DNA of 28,791 bases, from contig DASUZB010000251.1 of assembly GCA_036377075.1 (NCBI GenBank), forward strand, positions 1 to 28,791, read 5' to 3'. Source of the stretch: DASUZB01 sp036377075. GTDB taxonomy: Bacteria > Actinomycetota > CALGFH01. Positions 1 to 6,971 of the stretch are shown here, in pieces (the first letter of the stretch is position 1; every line of letters starts with the position of its first letter). A program made the position numbers and the translations under genes. The notes under the pieces were generated by a model. That model saw only the letters and a list, made by a program, of their open reading frames with translations, was not told the origin of the DNA and made no database searches.

Positions 1-1
1 G

Positions 2-220
2 CTCACGGCCGGTCAGGCCGCCGCCGTCGGCGACGCCCCGGCCGACCTGGAGGTCGGCGCCGTCACCGGGGCGATGTTCCTGGTCGCCAACGGCGCCTGG
101 GCGGCCGCCGAGGGCGACCCGGGGGTGCCGGTGGTGGTCACCCCGTCCCCGGCCGGCGCGGGCTGGGCCGAGGCGGTCGGGGCGCTCACCGCCCGCAGGC
201 AGGCGGCGGCCAACGCCTGA
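2..220 (+). CDS. HAD-superfamily hydrolase, C-terminal fragment (partial, 5' end outside window)
   Basis: The frame is open from the window edge to a TGA at 218-220 and gives about 72 residues. It contains AVGDAPADLE followed by a hydrophobic MFLVANG stretch. This matches HAD motif IV (GDxxxD, Mg2+-binding acidic pair) and the beta-strand that follows it in Cof-type or sucrose-phosphatase-like phosphatases. The extreme G/C third-position bias supports coding. The substrate cannot be told because the nucleophile motif and cap domain lie upstream of the window. Assignment to HAD rests on this one motif, so the family call is moderate and any finer call would be a guess. It ends 15 bp before the stop codon of the convergent RDD gene. 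Confidence 0.5.
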   Translation, partial: LTAGQAAAVGDAPADLEVGAVTGAMFLVANGAWAAAEGDPGVPVVVTPSPAGAGWAEAVGALTARRQAAANA

Positions 221-235
221 CGGGACCGCACCTCC

Positions 236-802
236 TCAGCGCTCGTCGAGCACCACGGTGTTCAGCATCTTGTCGGCGACGGTCTGCCTGCGGTCGTCCC
301 ACAGCGGCATCAGGTAGCCGACGTAGCAGATCAGCCCGTCCACGATGTGGGCGATGTCGCGCACGAAGGCCATGCCGCCGCCGATCGGCTGGCCGTCGGC
401 CATGCGCACCAGGCGCAGGTGCATGACCCGCTTGCCCCACGACTGGCCGGTCCTGCCCTGCAGGTAGTAGCGGCTGTAGATGACCAGGCCGAGCTCGACG
501 AGGAAGGCGACGCAGGCCAGCACGACGGTCGCGGCGATCGCGACCGAGCTGGGCTGCTCGTTCGGGCCGAGCCCGGCCGAGGCGATCGCCAGCGGGACGA
601 ACGCCAGCCCGGCGATGACCAGGGTCGGAGCGGCGACGAACAGGCTGTCGAGCAGGTAGGCGCCGACCCGCGCGCCCCAGCTGGCGAGCTTGCGGCCCAT
701 GAAGTAGCCGGGCGGCTCCGCCGCGGCGTAGGACGGCTGCCCCTGGTACTGGTAGGGCACGGGCTGGCCGGCCGGCGTGCCGGGGTCGGGGCCGTACGTC
801 AT
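236..802 (-). CDS. RDD family membrane protein
   Basis: 188 aa. The N-terminal ~35 residues are Pro/Gly/Gln/Tyr-rich and probably cytosolic. Then comes the RDD signature: ASWGARVGAYLLD (about residues 40-52, with Arg45 and Asp52), two hydrophobic helices (about 57-77 and 88-109), the GQSWGKR motif (119-125), and a terminal helix after FVRDIAHIVDG. Length and motif order fit the RDD family, a membrane domain with poorly defined function, sometimes linked to ion or Na+/H+ transport. The ATG at 802 has AAGGAGATG about 9 nt upstream. It lies 36 bp downstream of the AI-2E-family gene on the same strand, so the two are probably co-transcribed. No direct sign of substrate. Confidence 0.85.
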   Translation of the reverse strand: MTYGPDPGTPAGQPVPYQYQGQPSYAAAEPPGYFMGRKLASWGARVGAYLLDSLFVAAPTLVIAGLAFVPLAIASAGLGPNEQPSSVAIAATVVLACVAFLVELGLVIYSRYYLQGRTGQSWGKRVMHLRLVRMADGQPIGGGMAFVRDIAHIVDGLICYVGYLMPLWDDRRQTVADKMLNTVVLDER

Positions 803-838
803 GGGACGCCCATCTCCTTGTGCGGGAAGGGCGGGATT

Positions 839-2029
839 CTAGCGCTTCGTCCCGGCCTGTTCGGCCGGCGCCGCGGCCGGCGGTGGGGTCACCTCGACCA
901 GCTCGTCGCCGTAGTCGACCAGGCGCGTCCAGGAGAACAGGAAGACGATCTTGGCGACGCCAATCAGCGGCACCACCACCAGCATGCCGAACAGGCCGCC
1001 GACGGTCGCGCCGAGCAGCAGCGCCAGCATCACCACCACCGGGTGGAGCCGCACCGTACGGCCCATCACGTTGGGAGAGATGAGGTGGTTGTCGATCTGC
1101 TGCACCACGGTGAGCACCACCACCGCCAGCAGCGCCACCACCGGCTTGCCGTTGAGCAGCGCGATCACCACCGCCAGGCCGCCGCCGATGAACGGCCCGA
1201 TCAGCGGCACCAGGTTGAACAGGCCGGCCACGATGCCCACCAGCAGCCAGAAGGGCAGGTGGATCAGGTACAGCCCGAGGCTGGAGGCGATGCCGACGAA
1301 CAGCGCCACCAGCAGCTGGCCGCGGAAGAAGCCGCCGACCGTCCGGCCGATGCGGTCGCCCAGCTCGCGCATGTCCTCGCGGTGGGCGGGCGGGATCATC
1401 GCCAGCGCCCCCCGCTGCAGCCGTGGCAGGTCCACCAACAGGTAGAAGGCCATGATGGGCCCGAGGACGACCACCACCAGGGCGTGCAGCAGCGAGGTGG
1501 TGAACGAGCGCAGCCCGATGAGGTACCTGGTCACGGTCTGCCGGTTGCCGGCCTCGCTGAGCCACTGGCTGACCCGGCCGGCGTCCAGGTTGGGCTCCCA
1601 GTGCTGGCCGAAGCGCTCACCGAAGCGCTGCACCTGGCCCTGGGCGTCCTGCACGTAGGCGGGGAAGTCGTCGGCCACCGCCGCCACCTGGCGGCCGACC
1701 ACCGGCACGAGCACCGAGAGCACCAGCGCCACGATGCCGATGAACAGCAGGTAGACGACGGCCGCGCCGGCCACCCGCGGGGTGCCGCGGCGTTCCAGCG
1801 CCGCTACGATCGGGTTGAGGAGGTAGACCACCACCAGCGCGATCAGCAGCGGCGCCAGCGTCGGTCGGGCGAAGCCGAGCACGCGCAGCAGCAACCAGGC
1901 GAGCAGGAGGATGCCGATGCCGGCCCAGGCGGCGATGCCGAAGCGGATGAACCGGTCGTAGCCGGTCGCCCGCTGCCGCTTCGGCTCGAGGACGCGGGCG
2001 CGCGACAGCTCCTCGGTTCCCTGCGTCAT
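839..2029 (-). CDS. AI-2E family transporter (UPF0118 permease)
   Basis: 396 aa integral membrane protein. There are two N-terminal hydrophobic helices (about 33-50 and 56-76) and a further pair near 85-110. A soluble, charged segment (about 110-170) follows, then a C-terminal bundle with the family landmarks NLVPLIGPFIGG and QIDNHLISPNVMG. This is the usual architecture and length of the AI-2E/PerM-like exporter family, whose members move varied small solutes or ions; autoinducer-2 transport itself is only shown for a few. The ATG at 2029 has GAGGAG 6 nt upstream. It diverges from otsA across a 156-bp gap, and RDD follows on the same strand, suggesting a two-gene membrane-protein operon. Confidence 0.88.
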   Translation of the reverse strand: MTQGTEELSRARVLEPKRQRATGYDRFIRFGIAAWAGIGILLLAWLLLRVLGFARPTLAPLLIALVVVYLLNPIVAALERRGTPRVAGAAVVYLLFIGIVALVLSVLVPVVGRQVAAVADDFPAYVQDAQGQVQRFGERFGQHWEPNLDAGRVSQWLSEAGNRQTVTRYLIGLRSFTTSLLHALVVVVLGPIMAFYLLVDLPRLQRGALAMIPPAHREDMRELGDRIGRTVGGFFRGQLLVALFVGIASSLGLYLIHLPFWLLVGIVAGLFNLVPLIGPFIGGGLAVVIALLNGKPVVALLAVVVLTVVQQIDNHLISPNVMGRTVRLHPVVVMLALLLGATVGGLFGMLVVVPLIGVAKIVFLFSWTRLVDYGDELVEVTPPPAAAPAEQAGTKR

Positions 2030-2104
2030 GCGCGCTCCTCGCCGCCAGCGGCCATCCCGAGCCTAGCAGCCCGGCAAGGACAACAAGACGCGAACTGGGC
2101 GTAC

Positions 2105-2133
2105 TTGGGACTTGCCCTCGGTGTCGACAATAT
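2105..2133 (+). promoter_or_regulatory. candidate otsA promoter
   Basis: In the 156-bp gap between the divergent AI-2E-family gene and otsA there is TTGGGA (2105-2110), a 17-nt spacer and CAATAT (2128-2133). The local A/T content is much higher than in the surrounding genes. A transcript from here would have a leader of about 45 nt before the otsA ATG. TATGAA at 2131-2136 is an alternative -10 with a poorer spacer. Inference from sequence only. Confidence 0.3.
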
Positions 2134-2185
2134 GAAGAGGGTCCGGCGCATCCGCAACCCTGGCCGGACGGAAAGGCACAGCTAG

Positions 2186-3640
2186 ATGGCTGAACTCGTA
2201 GTCGCTTCCAACCGCGGACCGGTGCAGTTCGAATTCGACGACGACGGCACGCTGCGCGCTGGGCGAGGGGCGGGCGGGATGGCGGCCGCGCTCGGCCCCG
2301 CCCTGGCCGGCCAGGCCGGCACCTGGGTCGCCGCGGTGATCAGCGACGGCGACCGGGTGGCGGCCAGGCGGACCGCCCGCAGCGGCGGTCGCCGCCGCAT
2401 CGAGCTGCTCGGCGGCCCGGTGCAGCTCCGCAGCCTGGTGTTCGACCCGCGCGAGTACCAGGCCTACTACAACCGCGTCTCCAACCGCACCATCTGGTTC
2501 CTGCAGCACTACCTGTTCGACGTCCCCAGGCACCCGCGCTTCGACCGCACGTTCCGCTTCGCCTGGAACAGCTACCAGAACGTCAACCAGCGGTTCGCCG
2601 CCGCCTGCGACGAGGAGGCGGACCCCGGCGGCGCCGTCTTCGTGCAGGACTACCACCTCTGCCTGGCCCCCGCGATGCTGCGCGCGCGCCGCCCGGACGT
2701 GGCCATCAGCCACTTCACCCACTGCCCGTGGGCCGACCCGGGCTACTTCGCCATGCTGCCGAGCTCGGTCGGGGCCGAGCTGCTCGAGGGCATGCTCGGC
2801 GCCGACCTGCTCGGCTTCCTGGTGCCCCGCTGGGCGCGCAACTTCCTGCGCTGCTGCCAGGACGCCGGCTACGTGGTCGACCGGGAGCACGGCACCGTCC
2901 TGACCGGCGACGGTCGCACGGTGCAGGTGCGCGCCTACCCGCTCGGGATCGACCGCGACGACCTGCGCGCCCGCCTGGCCGGCGGCGAGGCCCAGAGCCA
3001 GCTGCGCGTCGTCCGCGAGCTGGCCGCCCGCCGCAAGCTGATCGTGCGGGTCGACCGGATGGAGCTGTCCAAGAACATCCTTCGCGGCCTGGAGGGCTAC
3101 GCCATCTTCCTGGAGCAGAACCCGCGCGCCAGGCAGCGGGTGGTGCACTACGCGCTGGCCTACGCGTCACGGCGCGACCTGCCCGAGTACCAGTCCTACA
3201 CCGCCGAGGTGAAGCACACCGCCGAGGCGATCAACGATCGCTTCCGGACCCGCACCTGGGAGCCGGTCGTCCTGGAGCTGCGCGACAGCTACCCCCGTGC
3301 GCTGGCCGCCATGTCCCTGGCCGACGTGCTGGTCGTCAACCCCGTCTGGGACGGGATGAACCTGGTGGCGAAGGAGGGCCCGACGGTCAGCGAGCGCGAC
3401 GCCGTGCTGGTGCTGTCGCGCAACGCCGGCGCCGCCGACGACCTCGCCGACGGCGCCCTGCTGGTCAACCCGTTCGACACCGCCGAGCTCGCCGAGGCCT
3501 TGGCGACCGCGATCGCGATGCCCTCCGACGAGCGCGCCAAGCGGGCGGAGCAGCTGCGCGAGGGCGCCTCGGCCCTGTCGCCGCAGGACTGGTTCAGCCA
3601 GCAGCGCGACGACCTGGAGCGGCTACAGGGACCTGCCTGA
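2186..3640 (+). CDS. otsA: trehalose-6-phosphate synthase (GT20)
   Basis: 484 aa. Retaining GT-B glycosyltransferase that joins a glucosyl nucleotide to glucose-6-phosphate to give trehalose-6-phosphate in the cytosol. Visible family residues: SNRGPV with Arg10, the Gly-rich loop near 26-31, YYNRVSNR (94-101), VQDYHL (153-158), an HFTHCPW segment (176-182) where E. coli OtsA has HIPFP, VDRMELSKN (289-297, Arg291 and Lys296 in the phosphate-donor site), and DGMNLVAKE (389-397). The HCPW and DRxExSKN forms are those of streptomycete-type OtsA; the validamycin enzyme ValL is a relative, so a different pseudo-sugar substrate cannot be fully excluded. ATG at 2186 follows GGAAAGG. The phosphatase otsB lies directly downstream but on the opposite strand. 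Confidence 0.93.
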   Translation: MAELVVASNRGPVQFEFDDDGTLRAGRGAGGMAAALGPALAGQAGTWVAAVISDGDRVAARRTARSGGRRRIELLGGPVQLRSLVFDPREYQAYYNRVSNRTIWFLQHYLFDVPRHPRFDRTFRFAWNSYQNVNQRFAAACDEEADPGGAVFVQDYHLCLAPAMLRARRPDVAISHFTHCPWADPGYFAMLPSSVGAELLEGMLGADLLGFLVPRWARNFLRCCQDAGYVVDREHGTVLTGDGRTVQVRAYPLGIDRDDLRARLAGGEAQSQLRVVRELAARRKLIVRVDRMELSKNILRGLEGYAIFLEQNPRARQRVVHYALAYASRRDLPEYQSYTAEVKHTAEAINDRFRTRTWEPVVLELRDSYPRALAAMSLADVLVVNPVWDGMNLVAKEGPTVSERDAVLVLSRNAGAADDLADGALLVNPFDTAELAEALATAIAMPSDERAKRAEQLREGASALSPQDWFSQQRDDLERLQGPA

Positions 3641-3672
3641 AGCGCGCGGAGGCATGCCTGAAGCGCGCGAGG
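3634..3672 (+). repeat. short tandem direct repeat at the otsA 3' end
   Basis: TGCCTGAAGCGCGCG occurs at 3634 and again at 3655 (period 21), spanning the otsA stop codon. It looks like a small local duplication in the gap between the convergent otsA and otsB genes. No clear hairpin terminator with a T-tract was seen in this gap. Confidence 0.6.
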
Positions 3673-3709
3673 CCCGGCCTGCGCGGCGGAGCGGCGGCTG
3701 ACCGCGGCG

Positions 3710-4501
3710 TCAGTCCGCCCAGGAGGCGAGCAGGTCGCGCACGCCCTCCGGGCCGTCGACCACCAGGTCGGCCGCTGCCAGCAGGCCGCCGGGCGCCTCG
3801 GCCGAGCGCACCGCGACCCGCAGCGCCTGGCCGCCGGCGGCGGCCAGCTCGGCGGCGGCACGGAAGGCGGCCAGGTCGCCGACGTCGTCGCCGACCACCA
3901 CCAGCGCGCCGGCGCCCGACGAGGAGAGCACCAGCCGGACCGCCACGCCCTTGTCGTGCCCGGTCACCGGGCGCAGCTCCCAGACCATGCGCCCCGGCAG
4001 CACCTCGAGGCCGTGCCTGCCGGCCACCTCCTCGACCGCCGCGGCGACCGGACCGGCCCAGCGCTCCGGCTCGGCCACCCGCCGCAGGTGGACGACGACG
4101 CTGAGGTCCTTGTCCTCGAGGTAGGCGCCGGAGGCGGCGACCGGCCCGGCGGCGGCCAGGTCCTCGCGTGCCGCGCGCACCGCCGGCCGCGCGGCGGCGG
4201 CCTCCGGGTCGACCCGCAGGCGCCCGTCCACCAGCTCCTCGGCACCGTAGAGGCCCAGGTAGCGGACGCCGGCGGCACCGGTGTGCTCGGCCAGCCAGCG
4301 CGCCGGCCGCCCCGAGACCAGCGCCACCGCGGCGAAGCGGCGGGCGAGGCGGCCGAGCAGGTCGGGCACGCCGGGCAGGGGCGCCGCGGCCTCGGGGTCG
4401 GGCACGATCGGCGCGAGGGTGCCGTCGAAGTCGAGGCACAGGGCGGTCTCGGCGGCGCGGGCGGCGACGGCGCCGGGATCGAGCAACCCCGGCGCGCTCA
4501 C
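3710..4501 (-). CDS. otsB: trehalose-6-phosphate phosphatase
   Basis: 263 aa HAD-superfamily phosphatase that removes phosphate from trehalose-6-phosphate to release trehalose. Motif I is LDFDGTLAP (Asp24 nucleophile, Asp26). Motif II is VSGRP (62-66). GLYGAEE (84-90) and the strand EDKDLSVVVHLR (129-140) are typical of OtsB. ELRP (175-178) is followed by the motif III lysine (Lys184), and motif IV is VVGDDVGD (202-209). The usual DDxTDE variant is DDVGD here. Length is normal. The GTG start at 4501 overlaps the TGA of the upstream LytR_C gene (GTGA, 4498-4501), indicating translational coupling. It is convergent with otsA, so the two pathway enzymes are transcribed from different promoters. 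Confidence 0.93.
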   Translation of the reverse strand: MSAPGLLDPGAVAARAAETALCLDFDGTLAPIVPDPEAAAPLPGVPDLLGRLARRFAAVALVSGRPARWLAEHTGAAGVRYLGLYGAEELVDGRLRVDPEAAAARPAVRAAREDLAAAGPVAASGAYLEDKDLSVVVHLRRVAEPERWAGPVAAAVEEVAGRHGLEVLPGRMVWELRPVTGHDKGVAVRLVLSSSGAGALVVVGDDVGDLAAFRAAAELAAAGGQALRVAVRSAEAPGGLLAAADLVVDGPEGVRDLLASWAD

Positions 4502-5019
4502 CGGGACGGGCGGTAGTCGCGGCCGACCACGGCGTGCAGGGCGACCTCGCGGGAGAGCCGCTTCGGGGCGGGCTCGACCTGGCGGAACTCGGGGAAGCGC
4601 CGCTGCAGGGCGAGCGCGTCGGCGAGGTGGCCCTCGCTGTAGTAGATCCGCGAGGTGGGGAACTCGCCGAGGGCGACCTGGGTGGCGACCACGTCGTAGC
4701 CGGAGCGGCGCAGGCGCGCCGCCATGTCGGCGGCGGCGCCGCTGCGCCAGGAGCCGTTGAGGACCTGGACGGTGACGCCCTTGACGGAGGGCAGGCTGGT
4801 GCCGGTCGCGGCCGGCTCGGTGCCGCGCGGCGGCTCGCTGGTCGAGGTCGTCGTCGCGGCGGTCGTCGCGGTCGCCCTGGTGGTCGAGGTGGTGGCCGGC
4901 GCCGCGGCGGTGGCGCGCCCGCCGGACGCTCCCGCGCCCAGGTAGTGGTCGACCGCCCAGAACAGCGCGAGGAAGACGACGAGCACCGCCGCCGCACGAG
5001 CGGTCGGACCGGGTCGCAA
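4498..5019 (-). CDS. LytR C-terminal-domain (LytR_C) membrane-anchored protein
   Basis: 173 aa. A single N-terminal membrane helix (about 9-27) is followed by a low-complexity Ala/Thr/Ser linker (about 35-75). A LytR_C domain then begins VTVQVLNGS (82-90), continues GAAADMAARLRRSGYDV, and has the SRIYYSEG strand near 123-130. The topology suggests an extracellular domain tethered to the membrane. The family is linked to actinobacterial cell-envelope biology but its biochemical role is not established. Start is TTG at 5019, chosen because AGGGAGGTC lies about 6 nt upstream and the membrane helix follows directly. It sits between DUF3263 (57-bp gap) and otsB (4-bp overlap) in one operon, an association I recall from other actinobacteria. 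Confidence 0.85.
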   Translation of the reverse strand: MRPGPTARAAAVLVVFLALFWAVDHYLGAGASGGRATAAAPATTSTTRATATTAATTTSTSEPPRGTEPAATGTSLPSVKGVTVQVLNGSWRSGAAADMAARLRRSGYDVVATQVALGEFPTSRIYYSEGHLADALALQRRFPEFRQVEPAPKRLSREVALHAVVGRDYRPSR

Positions 5020-5076
5020 CCTGACCTCCCTGTCAGTCGTAGGCCAACCGGTAGGCGTCCGGCCGGCCCTGGGCGG

Positions 5077-5460
5077 CTAGCCGCCCGCCGGTGCCACCCC
5101 GGACGCCCGGTCGTCCGAGGGGGCGCGCAGCGCCTCCCCGGACCCTGCCGCGGGCTCGGCGGCGGACGGCTCGCCGGGGGTGGCCACCTCGCCTGCCCCC
5201 ACCCTCGGGGCACGGGCGGCACGCTGCCGGCGGCGCGCGGCACGCTGGCGCTGCAACCGCTTGACCAGCATGGGATCCACCGCGAGTGCCGAGGGGTCGT
5301 CGATCAGCCGGCTGAGGAGCTGATAGTACGCGGTGGGGCTGACACCGAACTGCCGCCGGATGGCCTCTTCCTTGGCGCCCGCGTACTTCCACCACTGCCG
5401 CTCGAAGGCGAGGACGGCCCGGTCGCGCTCTGTCAGCGAAGCTGCCGTCGCCTCGGCCAT
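5077..5460 (-). CDS. DUF3263 family protein
   Basis: 127 aa. The conserved DUF3263 core runs from about 10 to 80: ERDRAVLAFERQWWKYAG, then AIRRQFGVSPTAYYQLL, then IDDPSALAVDP. The middle part reads as a helix-turn-helix. A basic Arg/Gln-rich segment (about 67-86) and an Ala/Pro/Gly-rich tail follow. The family is actinobacterial and uncharacterised; DNA binding is an inference from the HTH-like pattern and basic stretch. A longer in-frame start exists at 5619, but the ATG at 5460 has AGGGAGGCG about 8 nt upstream and places the domain at the N-terminus, so I chose it. First gene of the DUF3263, LytR_C, otsB operon. Confidence 0.85.
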   Translation of the reverse strand: MAEATAASLTERDRAVLAFERQWWKYAGAKEEAIRRQFGVSPTAYYQLLSRLIDDPSALAVDPMLVKRLQRQRAARRRQRAARAPRVGAGEVATPGEPSAAEPAAGSGEALRAPSDDRASGVAPAGG

Positions 5461-5882
5461 GGCTGGGCGCCTCCCTAGGTACGAGGTCGGTACTTCTTCC
5501 GATCCGGCTGACCCGCCCATCGCCGCAGAGTGGGTCGGAACCGCAAGATGTTGTGGCTGATCGCCACCATAACCCCACATCTGGTGGAGGGCAAGCCTGC
5601 TCGTCTTGTCCGCAGCCACCAGTGGATTTGGCGTCCGGAGGCGAGAGGGGTAGCCTCCGGACTCGCCTGATCACGAAACGATCACCGGACAGCCACGTTT
5701 CACACCGCCGACCGACAGACGTGAGCCAAATCCCGCAGAGCACCACGCGGGAGCGGGTCCCGTAGCCCCCAACACGGCGCGGATGGATCCCTCCGGCCCC
5801 CTCCGGAGGTCAGGGCGCCCCCACTTCCCCCCGAAGTCGCCCGGTCCGTCGGCCCGCAGGCTCCCTGAAAGGAGAGCTCGCC
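5461..5882. other. 422-bp intergenic region with inverted repeats; long leader of the NlpC/P60 gene
   Basis: No gene was found between DUF3263 (minus) and the NlpC/P60 gene (plus). It holds a perfect 10-bp inverted repeat GTCCGGAGGC/GCCTCCGGAC (5633-5642 and 5653-5662, 10-nt loop), a 5-bp TGATC/GATCA repeat (5668-5684), and a 7-bp CCTCCGG/CCGGAGG hairpin (5790-5796 and 5803-5809). Actinobacterial cell-wall hydrolase genes often carry a c-di-AMP (ydaO) riboswitch in this position. Some fragments are compatible, such as TCCGTCGGCC and GCAGGC before the SD, but the conserved CAGCTAAC core is absent, so I do not call a riboswitch. Confidence 0.5.
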
Positions 5883-6914
5883 TTGCCGCCACGCACTCGA
5901 CGGGTACAGCACCGCCGAGGACCGCGTCGCATGGTGCGCGCGTTGCTGCTCGTCGCCGTCGTCCTCCCGCTGGCCGGCCTGTCGCTGGGATCCGCCGCCT
6001 CGGCGCAGGCGGCGCCCGCCTCCAAGGCGTCCCTGACCCAGCAGCTCGACCGGCTCAACCGCCAGGCCGACCAACTGGTCGAGAACTACCTGCAGGCGAA
6101 GAACCAGCTCGACAGCACCGTCACCGACCTGCGCCAGCTGCAGGGCCGCGCCAACCAGGCCCAGCGGGACTACAACCAGCTGCAGGCGGCCGTCAGCGCC
6201 CAGTGGACCGCCGCCTACGTCCGTGGCACCGGCACCGACATCGCCAGCCTGCTGGGGGCGACCGACCCGACCGTCGCCCTGCAGCGCATGCAGTCGTTGG
6301 AGCTGCTCGCCCAGCGCGACGCCGAGACGGTGACCGACCTGCAGGCCGCCAAGCGCTCCTTCGAGAGCACCCGCGCGACCCTGGTCGCCGGCGAGAAGAA
6401 GCAGGCGGCCACGGTCGCGCGGCTCGCCGCCGACAAGGCCAAGGTCGACGCGGCGGTGGCCCACACCAAGGCGCTGCTCGGCAGGATGAGCGCGGCCGAG
6501 CGGGCGCGCGTCGACGGCGGGTCGAGCTCGTCGGGCGGCGGGTCGGCCCCGGCCCCCAACGTCCCGGTCAGCGGCGGTGCCGCCAAGGTGATCGCCTGGG
6601 CCAAGGCGCACCTCGGCGTCCCCTACCAGTACGGCGGCGCCGGGCCCTACTTCGACTGCTCCGGCTTCACCATGGTGGCCTGGCAACAGGCCGGGAAGAG
6701 CCTGCCCCACTCCAGCGCCCAGCAGTACGCCGTCACGCGGCGCATCAGCCGCAGCCAGCTACAGCCTGGCGACCTGGTCTTCTACTACAGCCCGGTCTCG
6801 CACGTCTCCATCTACCTTGGCGGCGGCATGCGCATCGGCGAGACCCACACCGGCTCCACCTCCAAGATCCAGCCGCTTGGCGACTCGATCACCGGCTACG
6901 GCCGCGTCATGTAG
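5883..6914 (+). CDS. secreted coiled-coil NlpC/P60 peptidoglycan endopeptidase
   Basis: 343 aa. Basic N-terminus and hydrophobic core (about 18-36), ending in a likely signal peptidase site near AQA (41-43). Residues 48-210 are a long heptad-rich, Gln/Ala/Leu coiled coil. A Ser/Gly/Pro linker (about 212-230) leads into the NlpC/P60 domain (about 232-343). The catalytic cysteine is in DCSGF (Cys259), the histidine in SHVSIYLGGG (His307), and the third polar residue is probably His322. It probably cleaves peptide cross-links or stems of peptidoglycan outside the membrane, as RipA/CwlO-like proteins do, with the coiled coil acting as a regulatory arm. TTG start at 5883 is supported by AAAGGAGAG about 6 nt upstream. 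Monocistronic, followed by a strong hairpin. Confidence 0.9.
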   Translation: MPPRTRRVQHRRGPRRMVRALLLVAVVLPLAGLSLGSAASAQAAPASKASLTQQLDRLNRQADQLVENYLQAKNQLDSTVTDLRQLQGRANQAQRDYNQLQAAVSAQWTAAYVRGTGTDIASLLGATDPTVALQRMQSLELLAQRDAETVTDLQAAKRSFESTRATLVAGEKKQAATVARLAADKAKVDAAVAHTKALLGRMSAAERARVDGGSSSSGGGSAPAPNVPVSGGAAKVIAWAKAHLGVPYQYGGAGPYFDCSGFTMVAWQQAGKSLPHSSAQQYAVTRRISRSQLQPGDLVFYYSPVSHVSIYLGGGMRIGETHTGSTSKIQPLGDSITGYGRVM

Positions 6915-6930
6915 GCCCCCGCGCCCCCCC

Positions 6931-6965
6931 GACGGCCCGCGCCATGGCGCGGGCCGCTCGCCGTC
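6931..6965. terminator. bidirectional hairpin terminator candidate
   Basis: An 11-bp GC-only inverted repeat (CGGCCCGCGCC at 6933-6943 with its complement at 6946-6956) centred on CATG lies in the 57-bp gap between the convergent NlpC/P60 and dehydrogenase genes. No U-tract follows on either strand, which is common for actinobacterial terminators. An overlapping GACGG/CCGTC pairing (6931 and 6961) could extend it. Confidence 0.6.
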
Positions 6966-6971
6966 CCGGGG

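Noticed and set aside
347..2185. 612-aa plus-strand open frame rich in His, Asp, Gln, Arg
   Set aside because: It is antisense to the AI-2E and RDD genes, has no ribosome binding site and has the unnatural composition typical of shadow frames in GC-rich DNA.
5663..5880. c-di-AMP (ydaO) riboswitch upstream of NlpC/P60
   Set aside because: Position fits and some short segments agree, but the conserved CAGCTAAC core and GGGGTGAAT motif are not present; kept only as a hypothesis to test with Rfam.
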